Of a stretch of DNA of 64,000 nt, positions 54,605 to 63,265 are shown piece by piece. The DNA is from Clostridium tepidum (GTDB lineage Bacteria; Bacillota; Clostridia; Clostridiales; Clostridiaceae). The stretch spans positions 62,001 through 126,000 of the forward strand of contig NZ_MRAE01000002.1 of NCBI RefSeq assembly GCF_002008345.1. Reading direction: 5' to 3'. The notes under the pieces were generated by a model. The model was not told the DNA's origin. It saw only the letters and a program-made list of their open reading frames with translations, and did no database searches. The translations under genes were made by a program, and so were the position numbers. Numbering within the stretch: position 1 is the first letter of the stretch; each line of letters opens with the position of its first letter.

Positions 54605-55657
54605 CTATTTAGTAAATGCTGCTTCAAGTTTGCATTGCATTTTATTATAATTATATAAATTAAATTTAATCATTTCTTCTCTTAATTGCTTTACAGTTAA
54701 CCATTGATTATTAGTACCTGAATTATATTCAAATCCTTCTTCTATAGGATTTCCACCAGGCGTTAAATATTTTTCTGAATTCCACCAATTAAAATGAGGG
54801 TATACTATATAGTGTTTTGGATACTCATATGTATATCTTGAATCATCCTTTGTTATCATTACTTCATGAAGTTTTTCCCCTTCCCTTATACCTACTTCTT
54901 TTAATTTACAGTCTGAAAGCATTGCCTTGGCTAAATCTGTTATTTTAAAAGAAGGTATCTTAGCTATATAGGTTTCCCCTCCTCTAGATTCTTTTAAAGC
55001 TTTGAGCACTAAATCTACTCCTTGCTCTAGAGTGATCCAAAATCTAGTCATCCTAAAATCAGTTATAGGTAATTCATTGTTTCCATCTTCTATTAAGGAT
55101 TTAAAAAATGGTATTACAGATCCTCTACTACCCGCTACATTACCATATCTAACTACTGAAAATATAGTACCACATCCTCCTGAATATGCATTAGCAGCAA
55201 TAAAAAGTTTGTCAGATACTAATTTTGTACCTCCATATAAATTTATAGGGTTAACAGCTTTATCTGTAGATAGAGCTACAACTTTTTTTACACCTTTATC
55301 TAATGCTGCATCTATTATATTTTGTGCTCCATGAATATTAGTTTTTATAGCTTCAAAAGGATTATATTCACATGCCGGAACTTGTTTCATAGCTGCAGTA
55401 TGGATTACATAATCAACTCCATTAAAGGCTCTATATAGCCTATCCTTATCTCTTACATCTCCTATAAAAAACCTTAGTTTATGTATCTTATCAGGATATT
55501 TTACCTTAAATTCATTTTTCATTAAATCCTGTTTAAATTCATCTCTTGAATATATTATTATTTTTTGAGGATTATATTTACTTAAAATTATATTGGTAAA
55601 CTTTTTCCCAAAGGAACCTGTTCCTCCTGTTATTAAAACCACTTTATCTGATAACAT
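54605..55657 (-). CDS. pseB: UDP-N-acetylglucosamine 4,6-dehydratase (inverting) PseB
   Basis: A 350-residue extended short-chain dehydrogenase that starts pseudaminic acid synthesis. NAD motif TGGTGSFGKKF; HTAAMKQVPACEYNP; the catalytic LSTDKAVNP and NLYGGTK. This combination is that of PseB/FlaA1. AAGGAG precedes the ATG. It heads the pseB - ATP-grasp - HAD - pseF run behind a SigD-like promoter. Confidence 0.93.
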   Translation of the reverse strand: MLSDKVVLITGGTGSFGKKFTNIILSKYNPQKIIIYSRDEFKQDLMKNEFKVKYPDKIHKLRFFIGDVRDKDRLYRAFNGVDYVIHTAAMKQVPACEYNPFEAIKTNIHGAQNIIDAALDKGVKKVVALSTDKAVNPINLYGGTKLVSDKLFIAANAYSGGCGTIFSVVRYGNVAGSRGSVIPFFKSLIEDGNNELPITDFRMTRFWITLEQGVDLVLKALKESRGGETYIAKIPSFKITDLAKAMLSDCKLKEVGIREGEKLHEVMITKDDSRYTYEYPKHYIVYPHFNWWNSEKYLTPGGNPIEEGFEYNSGTNNQWLTVKQLREEMIKFNLYNYNKMQCKLEAAFTK

Positions 55658-55788
55658 ATTATCGCTCCTTATTATTAATTAATAAAACAATTAAAAAATT
55701 TAAATATAATAATCTGATATGCAAATCCATCTATTTTAGTATAATAATTTTATACTTCTATATATTCATGTAAAATTCCCTATTAATT

Positions 55789-55814
55789 ATATCGTAAATA
55801 TATATCATAATTAA
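55789..55814 (-). promoter_or_regulatory. SigD-like promoter upstream of pseB
   Basis: Minus strand: TTAA (55811-55814) and CGATAT at 55789-55794, 20 bases apart start to start, followed by AATTAATA as after the flagellin promoter. The -35 box is a weak match. Confidence 0.4.
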
Positions 55815-55888
55815 AGTGGGCTATTCTAATATATAATACTAAAGTATAAAATAAAAAATAATTTTTAAATTATAGTTTTTACCTAAAT

Positions 55889-55942
55889 AAGGTCATCCTA
55901 CTTAATATTTTCTTTGCTAAAAATATTAAGTAGGATGACCTT
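55889..55942 (-). terminator. Terminator after the Maf/small-protein unit
   Basis: A perfect stem of about 22 bp (55889-55911 with 55919-55942), small loop, T-rich tail on the minus strand. It is unusually long for a terminator and separates the Maf unit from pseB. Confidence 0.85.
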
Positions 55943-55993
55943 TAAATATAAATCAATCAATATCACTCAGATTTAACTAATAAATATTTTGTA

Positions 55994-56356
55994 TTAAGAT
56001 ACTATAGACTTTTTTATAATTGTTTGCCAGATGTTTAATAAAGGTAATATTTCCTCAGATAACAACTTTAATATTTTCTCAAAATCTTCTATATTTAAAT
56101 AATTATATAATTCTTCTACATTTTCTTTCATTAGTTCTTCATCCATATTTTGCTTTTGGATGTCTTTTGTTAATCTAGCTACCTCATTAAGCCAATCTAT
56201 TCCTTCTATTATATAATAAAATAAGTTTAATGCTTCATAATATTTATTTTCTTTTATATTACTTATACATATATCCACACCATTAATTAATTTGGATATA
56301 TATTCATCTGCGGTTTTTAAAGTTTCAAATTGTTGTTCTTCAAATGTCTTTTCCAT
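55994..56356 (-). CDS. Small helical protein next to the Maf gene
   Basis: A 120-residue acidic all-helical protein (ADEYISKLINGVDICI, YYEALNLFYYIIEGIDWLNEV, ILPLLNIWQTIIKK). No named family recognised. It resembles the 122-residue protein near 29.6 kb in length, helix pattern and the IW near the end. It follows the Maf gene by 17 bases and shares its transcript. It could be a partner or chaperone for flagellin glycosylation. Confidence 0.72.
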   Translation of the reverse strand: MEKTFEEQQFETLKTADEYISKLINGVDICISNIKENKYYEALNLFYYIIEGIDWLNEVARLTKDIQKQNMDEELMKENVEELYNYLNIEDFEKILKLLSEEILPLLNIWQTIIKKSIVS

Positions 56357-56373
56357 GGTAATCCCCCAACATT

Positions 56374-58092
56374 TTAAATTCTTTCCATAATTTCTTTTAT
56401 AGCACTACTATATATCTTATAACATTGTAACGTTCTTTTTCCCAACCTTATTCCTGCATTTTTATTACTTTCTTTTATTTTTTCTCTATATTCATCTTCA
56501 TTATTCAATGTTTCCATATCTTTATATTTAAATAAATTTAACATATAAATAATTTCTTGATTTTTATAGAATTTAAAATCTATTTCATCTAACTTCTTTA
56601 ACACATTATTTATTTTTATATTTTTATTTCCTTCATAATACTTAATCATCTTCTTACTATATTGAATAGCTTGTACTGATAATTCATACATAATCTGCAA
56701 TTTTTTATTCAAATATTTAATTATAACTCCTTCCACATTATAACTTGTATCTAAATTAAAATGCTTATTTATTTTTTCTTTACAATATATATTTAAGGAG
56801 TCCTTTAAAGGCATTATTTTTGTACCTTTAATTTTTGCTCCACCCTCTGTAGAATTTATAAAATTAATATTTGGATTATTAGATATAAATATTTCAAACC
56901 AATTTTTAAAAGTTAAAAATGAATTATTAGTTAAAACTCTTTCTTCTATATTTCCGTCTACATAGAATAAATCATTTCTATTGAGGATAGTTTTTTCTTT
57001 TATAAGGTTTTCATTAGTAGACAATATAGAATGATACCTATTATTAGTAAAAGCTAAATCTTGTCCAATAAATATTACATTTTTAGCTCCCAATAATACA
57101 GCAAAAGCTGTAGCCAAGTGAGCCACTGAGCCGCCTAATTGAATTGAAAAATATTCTTCATTAAATATTTTTTCAATAGTATTTTTAAAAGAATTTAATA
57201 CAAATAATTTTTTACCTTTATAATTTTTAACAACATTAGAGTTTACTTGTTCTGTTACAACCATAGGTATTTCTAGTTCCATGGATTCTACAAGCAGCCT
57301 TTCCATTATTTCACCTGGATCAATTGCACATATAAAATCTGGTGTTATTTCATTCTTTATTAATTCTTGTATACTTCGTGAAGCACATATAATTATACAA
57401 TTATCTTTATATTTTTTTAAAAATTTTATATTTTTTTCTAGAGAAGGTCCAGAAGAAACAACTATAGCTGTACATCCTAAAAAAATATTTTTAAATTTAT
57501 TAGCATTAATGTTTTTTTCTATCTCTTTAATATTATTGATATAATTATTTATTACCTTATCACCAAAGGTAATATTAGATGCTCTTAAAGCTCCTACATC
57601 TATCCAAAACTCTTTTATAGCTTCATTAAATACATTAAATTTATCTGAAAATGCTTTTTCATAATTAGTATAAAAAGAACATACATATTTATTTAAATAA
57701 CTTTTATCCACATAAGTATTTAATATATTCATGATTTCATTTTTATCTTTGAATTTAAATACTTTAACTCTTGAATCTGCTTTTAATATATTATTTATAT
57801 CTAAATCCATCATAATATAATTATATATAACTTCTTCTGGCTCAAAAATATATACTTTATTCCCATAACCAATATTATTTATTAGCTCTTTAATATATTC
57901 CCCTGATGCTAATCCAAATATAAATATAAATGTTTCCCCATCAGGTATATTTAAATTTTTAATAAAGTTATTTATATTTTCTTTTTCGCTGTTTTTATTT
58001 CCAAGATATATATCTTTATTGTTTTCCTTTATGTTAATTATCTTACAATTATCATTAGATTGTTGTAAAAAAAATTGTCTAAATAAATCCAT
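56374..58092 (-). CDS. Motility accessory factor, Maf / DUF115 flagellin glycosyltransferase
   Basis: A 572-residue Maf-type protein. The central DUF115 domain (about residues 180-400) reads TAIVVSSGPSLEKNI, CASRSIQELIKNEITPDFICAIDPGE and FIGQDLAFTNNRYHS. Maf proteins transfer CMP-activated nonulosonic acids to serine and threonine of flagellin before export; loss makes cells non-motile in Campylobacter, Helicobacter and Aeromonas. AAGGAG precedes the ATG. It lies between the flagellin gene and the pse genes, behind a SigD-like promoter with a 430-base leader. Confidence 0.9.
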   Translation of the reverse strand: MDLFRQFFLQQSNDNCKIINIKENNKDIYLGNKNSEKENINNFIKNLNIPDGETFIFIFGLASGEYIKELINNIGYGNKVYIFEPEEVIYNYIMMDLDINNILKADSRVKVFKFKDKNEIMNILNTYVDKSYLNKYVCSFYTNYEKAFSDKFNVFNEAIKEFWIDVGALRASNITFGDKVINNYINNIKEIEKNINANKFKNIFLGCTAIVVSSGPSLEKNIKFLKKYKDNCIIICASRSIQELIKNEITPDFICAIDPGEIMERLLVESMELEIPMVVTEQVNSNVVKNYKGKKLFVLNSFKNTIEKIFNEEYFSIQLGGSVAHLATAFAVLLGAKNVIFIGQDLAFTNNRYHSILSTNENLIKEKTILNRNDLFYVDGNIEERVLTNNSFLTFKNWFEIFISNNPNINFINSTEGGAKIKGTKIMPLKDSLNIYCKEKINKHFNLDTSYNVEGVIIKYLNKKLQIMYELSVQAIQYSKKMIKYYEGNKNIKINNVLKKLDEIDFKFYKNQEIIYMLNLFKYKDMETLNNEDEYREKIKESNKNAGIRLGKRTLQCYKIYSSAIKEIMERI

Positions 58093-58270
58093 AGGTTTAA
58101 CTCCTTATTTTTATAAAGTTTATCCCTTAACTATCTACTCTAATACTCCAATTTTCTTAAAACTAGAACTAAAGAGCAGCTATGTCTCTGGCTAACAATT
58201 CCTAAACTCTAAATTGTTTTATATCAGATTCTCCCTAATAATCATTGATATCTTTAATTTAATTATACTT

Positions 58271-58402
58271 TCATTTTTTTATTTCAAATAATTTATTAAA
58301 ATCTTCAATCTTCATATTTAAATTATAATAAGAGATAGTCACATTATAAACTACATTATCTTTTATACACATGATAAATTGCAGAAATCTGATAAAGTAC
58401 AT
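58271..58402 (-). other. Possible relic or short ORF in the leader of the Maf gene
   Basis: The 520-base gap between the Maf and flagellin genes has no full gene. It holds a 43-codon frame (MYFIRFLQFIMCIKDNVV...MKIEDFNKLFEIKK) that can be read back to a GTG at 58418-58420, but no ribosome binding site is visible. A second fragment (EEFYDLDGKV then a stop) lies just after the SigD-like promoter. Both resemble pieces of a decayed gene. No function can be assigned. Confidence 0.3.
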
Positions 58403-58529
58403 ATGTATTCTTAAGGTCACTTTGCAATCACTTTAATAAAAATTCTAATTTTTTTCTTCATACTTAACTATCATTGTAATTCTGAGCCCTATACTTTTCC
58501 ATCCAAATCATAAAATTCTTCTACTTTAT

Positions 58530-58556
58530 TTATCGGACTTTGTAAAAATCACTTAA
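58530..58556 (-). promoter_or_regulatory. SigD-like promoter upstream of the Maf gene
   Basis: Minus strand: TTAAG (TTAA at 58553-58556) and CCGATAA at 58530-58536; 21 bases from TTAA to CGATAA, with GTCCGATAA as in the major flagellin promoter. Good match. Its transcript has a leader of about 430 bases. Confidence 0.62.
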
Positions 58557-58572
58557 GAATATATTTATAAAA

Positions 58573-58600
58573 ATAAGAGTCAGAAAACTCTGACTCTTAT
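58573..58600 (-). terminator. Terminator after the major flagellin gene
   Basis: A perfect 11-bp stem (58573-58583 with 58590-58600), 6-base loop, followed on the minus strand by TTTTTATAAAT. It lies 13 bases after the stop codon. Confidence 0.88.
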
Positions 58601-58612
58601 AAAAAATTTTTA

Positions 58613-59431
58613 CTATCTTAATAATTGTAAAACGCCTTGTGGTGCTTGGTTAGCTTGAGCAAGCATAGCTTGTGCAGCTTGTTGTAGAATATTGTTTTTG
58701 CTAAAGTTCATCATTTCCTTAGCCATATCTACATCTCTTACTCTTGATTCAGCTGCTTGTAAATTTTCAGATGCATTATCTAAGTTAGCTATAGTATGTT
58801 CTAATCTATTTTGTAACGCACCTAATGCTGATCTTTGAGTAGAAACAGTTTTTATTGCTGAATTAACAGTACTTATTGATTTTTGAGCTTTAGCATGGTC
58901 AGTAACATCAACATTTTTTGTTCCTAATTTATCTGAATTCATAGCTGTGTCAATTTTTATATTTAATGATAAATCTTTATCATTATTTGCACCTATTTGA
59001 AGATTAGCATCTAAAGTTCCATTTAATAAGTCCTTTTCATTAAATTGAGTTGTGCTAGATATTCTATCAATTTCAGTGTTTAAAGCATCGATTTCTGCTT
59101 TTATAGCCTCTCTATCTTTATCAACATTAGTATCATTAGCAGCTTGTACTGATAATTCTCTCATTCTTTGAAGAATTGAATGAGTTTCATTTAGTGCACC
59201 TTCTGCTGTTTGAATTAAAGATATACCATCTTGAGCATTTCTTGAAGCTTGATTTAATCCTCTTATTTGAGCTCTCATTTTTTCAGATATTGAAAGTCCT
59301 GCAGCGTCATCTCCAGCTCTATTTATTCTTAAACCTGAGCTTAACTTTTCCATAGCTTTAGCAGAATTTCCAATGTTGATTCCCATATTTCTATGAGCGT
59401 TCATAGCATTTAAATTGTGATTAATTATCAT
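58613..59431 (-). CDS. fliC: Major flagellin
   Basis: A 272-residue flagellin, the filament subunit. Full canonical ends: MIINHNLNAMNAHRNM, LSSGLRINRAGDDAAGLSIS and QAAQAMLAQANQAPQGVLQLLR. The variable domain is very short (about 50 residues around QIGANNDKDLSLNIK), so glycans would dominate the surface. The ATG after GGAGG is chosen; a longer frame begins within the leader hairpin. SigD-type promoter upstream, CsrA-type hairpin in the leader. It follows the fliD-fliS block, as hag does in Bacillus. Confidence 0.97.
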   Translation of the reverse strand: MIINHNLNAMNAHRNMGINIGNSAKAMEKLSSGLRINRAGDDAAGLSISEKMRAQIRGLNQASRNAQDGISLIQTAEGALNETHSILQRMRELSVQAANDTNVDKDREAIKAEIDALNTEIDRISSTTQFNEKDLLNGTLDANLQIGANNDKDLSLNIKIDTAMNSDKLGTKNVDVTDHAKAQKSISTVNSAIKTVSTQRSALGALQNRLEHTIANLDNASENLQAAESRVRDVDMAKEMMNFSKNNILQQAAQAMLAQANQAPQGVLQLLR

Positions 59432-59439
59432 TTTAAATT

Positions 59440-59472
59440 CCTCCTTGTTTTCTACATGCACTTCCTTGTGCA
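59440..59472 (-). promoter_or_regulatory. CsrA-type binding sites in the flagellin leader
   Basis: Minus strand: hairpin TGCAC-AAGGAA-GTGCA (59457-59472) with GGA in its loop fits the CsrA consensus (ACARGGANGU). A second GGA lies in the ribosome binding site GGAGG (59440-59444), about 20 bases on. Bacillus hag has the same two-site layout, and csrA/fliW lie just upstream here. Confidence 0.78.
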
Positions 59473-59618
59473 AATTTTTTATTTATAGTTAACCTCTTTA
59501 GGGTTACTAACTTTTTAATTATTTTTCCTTATATATTGTATTTCGTAGACATATTTTTAAACTTTATATGTTTTTATAAGTTTTCTATAAAAAGTTTTCT
59601 ACTTGTCTTACATTAATT

Positions 59619-59645
59619 ATATCGGACTTCTCATTCTATACTTTA
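59619..59645 (-). promoter_or_regulatory. SigD promoter of the major flagellin gene
   Basis: Minus strand: TAAA (59642-59645), 16 bases, then CCGATAT (59619-59625). This is a near-perfect SigD/sigma-28 promoter. The leader to the ATG is about 180 bases and contains the CsrA-type sites. Confidence 0.85.
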
Positions 59646-59664
59646 TAATTTTTTATATTTATTT

Positions 59665-60006
59665 TTATATTTTTGTATTTAATATACTTTGTGTGTTAAA
59701 TTGTTTTATACTATAATTTTTATTTGCTTCTTTTTTATCCAAAGTTTTTTTTAATTTTATTTTTATTTGTGCTTTTTTTTCTATCATAAGGCTTTGCAAT
59801 TTCTTTTCTATTATTAATAACTCTAATTCATTATTTATTTTTTTAAATTCTTCTCTTTGATAATGTAAATTATTTATTTCTTTTATTATAATTTCTCTTT
59901 CTTCTAATAATTTTTCTGGAGAATCATAATCTTCATTTTCCAAAGAATCTATAATATTTAATGTTATTTCTCTAAACTTTATTAATTTCTTTCTTAATTC
60001 CTCCAT
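59665..60006 (-). CDS. FliT-like flagellar chaperone candidate
   Basis: A 113-residue helical protein (MEELRKKLIKFREITLNIID, then EREIIIKEINNLHYQREE; lysine-rich tail). Position directly after fliS and fliD, size and helix content fit FliT-type chaperones of the FliD cap, which are poorly conserved in sequence. The start chosen is the ATG just after the fliD stop; a longer frame reads back into fliD. Confidence 0.6.
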   Translation of the reverse strand: MEELRKKLIKFREITLNIIDSLENEDYDSPEKLLEEREIIIKEINNLHYQREEFKKINNELELLIIEKKLQSLMIEKKAQIKIKLKKTLDKKEANKNYSIKQFNTQSILNTKI

Positions 60007-60014
60007 TTTTATCC

Positions 60015-62474
60015 CTATTTTCCCCCACCTAATTGCTGTGCAAGCCACGCAGATTGAGAATTCATCTGATTCATATATTTTTCCAATTGTGCAAATTGAT
60101 AATAATATCTATTTTCTCTTTCTACAAGTTTATTTTCCATTTCCTTTATGGCTTTTTCTCTTTTCTCTAATTCTTTGTAAAGAGTATTATTTATTTCAGA
60201 TGCAGTTCCTTTTATACCTGCCTTTTCTACAAATATACCCATTTTACCATTAACATTTTTTGTAGTTCTTGTATAATCTTTAAATATATCATTTATTCTT
60301 TGAAGTATACCTTCTTCATTATATCTTTGTTTTCTTTCAGTTGAAGTTAAGTCAGGAGTATATCTTGGATAACTATCGGATTGTTTTGAAAATATTTTAA
60401 ATACTTTATCTGGATCTTCTTTAAGAAGTTTTTTAAGTCTAGCTTCCCCATTATTCCCATCTTTATCCATATTCATATCAAATACTATTTTTCCACCTTG
60501 TGTATAATCACTAGATGTGGTTAATCCCAATTCTTTTAAAGAAAGTCCTGCTCCTTCTACTGAATCAAAAAAAGCTCTTCTTAAACTAGAAAGCATATTT
60601 TGTATATCAGAATCATTTCTTAATATACCTGATTGAGCTTTTTCTTCCCATAACTTTATGTCACTTTCTTTCATTTCCTTTTTTTGTTCTTCTGTTAATG
60701 GCTCATAGTTTCTATATTTTTTTTCTGAAAGTTTTTTTTGTAATTCATCTACTAATTTATTGTAATCATCTATAAATGCTTTTATCTTGTTAAAGGAATC
60801 TTCAGTATCTCCACTTAATGAAAAACTTATTTCTTCTCCTTGTTTTGCTCCTGCTATATTATAATTCACACCATCTATAGTAAAATTATTTGTAGGTTTG
60901 GTTACTATAGATGTTCCATTTGGAGTTGTAACCTCAAACTGTGCATCTTTACCATGCTCATCTATAGAATTATTTCCAAATATCGTTTTTAAAAAACTTC
61001 CAGAAACATCATTCGCAACTATCTTTTCACTTTCCCCTTCCGCTCTAGATCTTACAGTAAACTTCTTATTAATTTCACTATAGCTAATATCCACTTTTGC
61101 CTTATCTGATATATCGTTTAATATTTGAGATATAGTTTTATTTTTAGCTCCATTTGGCGCTGTAGTTGCATCATAGTCTTTTGTAAAATCATAATTAAAA
61201 TCCACGTCATTTATAGTAAATTTAATTTCTCCGCCTACTATATTAGACATTTTTTCTGATAAACTAGTATTCATTTCATATCTATCTGGTAATCCTAATA
61301 AAGAAGTAGCACTTTTCCCCGATTCTCCATTAATTACTACTTGTTTATCAGAATTAGATGATAAAACTAATTGTCCATTTTTAATTGTTGCAGTTAAATC
61401 ATTATTTAGTTCTGCATTAATAAAAGCATTATTAAGATTTAACGCTAAATCTTCTATTGTATTTATAGTTCCTTCTGTTAATTTCACTTGTTTTGCAACA
61501 TTAGTACCTATTTTTACATTAAACGTATCATTAAATCCTGCTATTATTTCTTTTGCATAAGTTATTGAATTACCATCTACTGTTACATCTGTTCCTGTAA
61601 TTCCACTTACCCCTGTTGTTCCTGTTAAATCAACTCCTGCTACTGAATAATTTGGGTGATCTGTTGCATTTGTAAATTCTATATGTTTCCCATCTGTTGA
61701 TAAAGATGCTTTGATATCTTTGTCTTTCGCTAACACGTTCCCATCAGCATCTTTAGCAACTTCTAATTTATTATTTATAGCATTTGTCAATTCTTCTAAA
61801 GTAAAATTTCCTGTTACTAATTCTGTAGTGTATTCTTTTCCATCTACTGTTATTTTTAATTCTTTATTTGTATCATCTATTTTAAATAAATTTTCTATCT
61901 TTATAATTCCATCTTTAACCACTGCTTTAACTGTATCCTTTAAACCAGACTCATCTTTATTTATTTTACTATTTATTTCAGCTGCTATATCTGATATATT
62001 ATTATATTTACTTTTACTTAATATTATTTCTTTTCCTTCTATAACTATTTTATTATTAGAATTATCTATCTTTATCCCATAGTTACCTTCATTTAATGTT
62101 TTTATATTTACAATATTAGTCCCTACAGCTTCAGCTTTAGATGCCAACTCTGTAACTTTAATAGAATAATTTCCTGATACAGCACCATTTCCTGCACTTA
62201 TTTTAATATTTGAAGTATCTGGTATTCCTGATGGCTTTAAACTAGAAAAATTCTTTGAAGATAACATATAGTTATCCCCATTTAATACATCAAAATATTT
62301 CTTAGTTATATTAGAAATTCCGTCTATTACATTTCTATAAGCATCTTGCTGCCATAATAATATTTGTGATTTTTGTTTCATTTGATCTACACGCATAGTA
62401 TAAGGTTTCATCATAGTTTTTATCATAGTATCTGTATCCATTCCTGTAGCAAGACCAGGTAATCTCATAGGCAT
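60015..62474 (-). CDS. fliD: Flagellar filament capping protein FliD
   Basis: An 819-residue FliD. N-terminus MRLPGLATGMDTDTMIKTMM; the C-terminal domain includes IKAFIDDYNKLVDELQKKL, and coiled helices end in LAQQLGGGK. Many related Ig-like, threonine-rich segments lie in the middle; the protein is much longer than the E. coli form (about 470) but usual for clostridia. It forms the cap that folds flagellin at the filament tip. Two close ATG codons exist (MPM); the first follows GGGGGAATAATT. Confidence 0.94.
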   Translation of the reverse strand: MPMRLPGLATGMDTDTMIKTMMKPYTMRVDQMKQKSQILLWQQDAYRNVIDGISNITKKYFDVLNGDNYMLSSKNFSSLKPSGIPDTSNIKISAGNGAVSGNYSIKVTELASKAEAVGTNIVNIKTLNEGNYGIKIDNSNNKIVIEGKEIILSKSKYNNISDIAAEINSKINKDESGLKDTVKAVVKDGIIKIENLFKIDDTNKELKITVDGKEYTTELVTGNFTLEELTNAINNKLEVAKDADGNVLAKDKDIKASLSTDGKHIEFTNATDHPNYSVAGVDLTGTTGVSGITGTDVTVDGNSITYAKEIIAGFNDTFNVKIGTNVAKQVKLTEGTINTIEDLALNLNNAFINAELNNDLTATIKNGQLVLSSNSDKQVVINGESGKSATSLLGLPDRYEMNTSLSEKMSNIVGGEIKFTINDVDFNYDFTKDYDATTAPNGAKNKTISQILNDISDKAKVDISYSEINKKFTVRSRAEGESEKIVANDVSGSFLKTIFGNNSIDEHGKDAQFEVTTPNGTSIVTKPTNNFTIDGVNYNIAGAKQGEEISFSLSGDTEDSFNKIKAFIDDYNKLVDELQKKLSEKKYRNYEPLTEEQKKEMKESDIKLWEEKAQSGILRNDSDIQNMLSSLRRAFFDSVEGAGLSLKELGLTTSSDYTQGGKIVFDMNMDKDGNNGEARLKKLLKEDPDKVFKIFSKQSDSYPRYTPDLTSTERKQRYNEEGILQRINDIFKDYTRTTKNVNGKMGIFVEKAGIKGTASEINNTLYKELEKREKAIKEMENKLVERENRYYYQFAQLEKYMNQMNSQSAWLAQQLGGGK

Positions 62475-62492
62475 AATTATTCCCCCTCTTTT

Positions 62493-62879
62493 TTATTTCA
62501 TTTGCTTTGATAATTTTTCTGCTTCATACCATGTATCTCTTATCTCTTCTATTAATGGAATAATTTCATCCATTATTTTAGTATCTTTTTTTATATTTGC
62601 CTCTCCAAGTCTTTTTACTATGAATTCATAAATTGACATAAGTTTATGCCCCCAATCTCCTGCTTGGTTTACATCTAAAGTTGCCATTAATTCATAGAAT
62701 ATATCTTGAGTCTTTATTAAATTTTCATGAGCTTTGAGTATCTCTTTATCTTCTATAGCTTGTCTTGCTATTTTTGAAAATTTTACTGCTCCATCTACTA
62801 GCATTAAAAGCAATTGATCCTTTGAAGCAAAATTGACACTGTTATTTTTATAAGTATTGTATGCATTAGCTGTATACAT
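62493..62879 (-). CDS. fliS: Flagellin chaperone FliS
   Basis: A 128-residue helical chaperone: MYTANAYNTYKNNSV, QLLLMLVDGAVKFSKIARQAIED and LDVNQAGDWGHKLMSIYEFIVKRL are the FliS signatures. It holds unfolded flagellin for export and in Bacillus also affects FliW-CsrA. The ATG is preferred to a GTG 9 bases upstream. Confidence 0.95.
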   Translation of the reverse strand: MYTANAYNTYKNNSVNFASKDQLLLMLVDGAVKFSKIARQAIEDKEILKAHENLIKTQDIFYELMATLDVNQAGDWGHKLMSIYEFIVKRLGEANIKKDTKIMDEIIPLIEEIRDTWYEAEKLSKQMK

Positions 62880-62915
62880 TAAATACACCGTCCTCTTATA
62901 TTGGAAAATTTAAAA

Positions 62916-63215
62916 TTATTTTGTAGTATCTATTATAGTTCCTACTATATTAGTTTTTCCTTCTGTTTCTTCTTTTGTAGCTTCTATATTTAAGTTTTTA
63001 CCTTTTACATATTTTACTGCCTTTATTTTTATATTTCTTTTGTTACTTTTCTGTTTCTTTTTTAATTGCTCATAAAACTCTTTACCTTTTGAATTATTAT
63101 TTTTATCCTGCTTATTTATGGTTATATTTTGTTTAGAATGAACCTTTCCTTCTTTGGTTTGCTCTTTTATTTTATCTCTTAATTCTAAATCTATTTTATT
63201 TAATCTAAATTCCAT
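62916..63215 (-). CDS. Small basic protein of unknown function in the flaG-fliS gap
   Basis: A 99-residue, lysine-rich, probably disordered or helical protein (MEFRLNKIDLELRDKIKEQ at the start). No family recognised. AAGGTGG precedes the ATG. It lies between flaG and fliS, in the same direction and close spacing, and so is likely expressed with the late flagellar genes. Confidence 0.65.
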   Translation of the reverse strand: MEFRLNKIDLELRDKIKEQTKEGKVHSKQNITINKQDKNNNSKGKEFYEQLKKKQKSNKRNIKIKAVKYVKGKNLNIEATKEETEGKTNIVGTIIDTTK

Positions 63216-63265
63216 AACCACACCACCTTGAAAAATTTAAAATGGTTAAAATATTTTTACTAATT

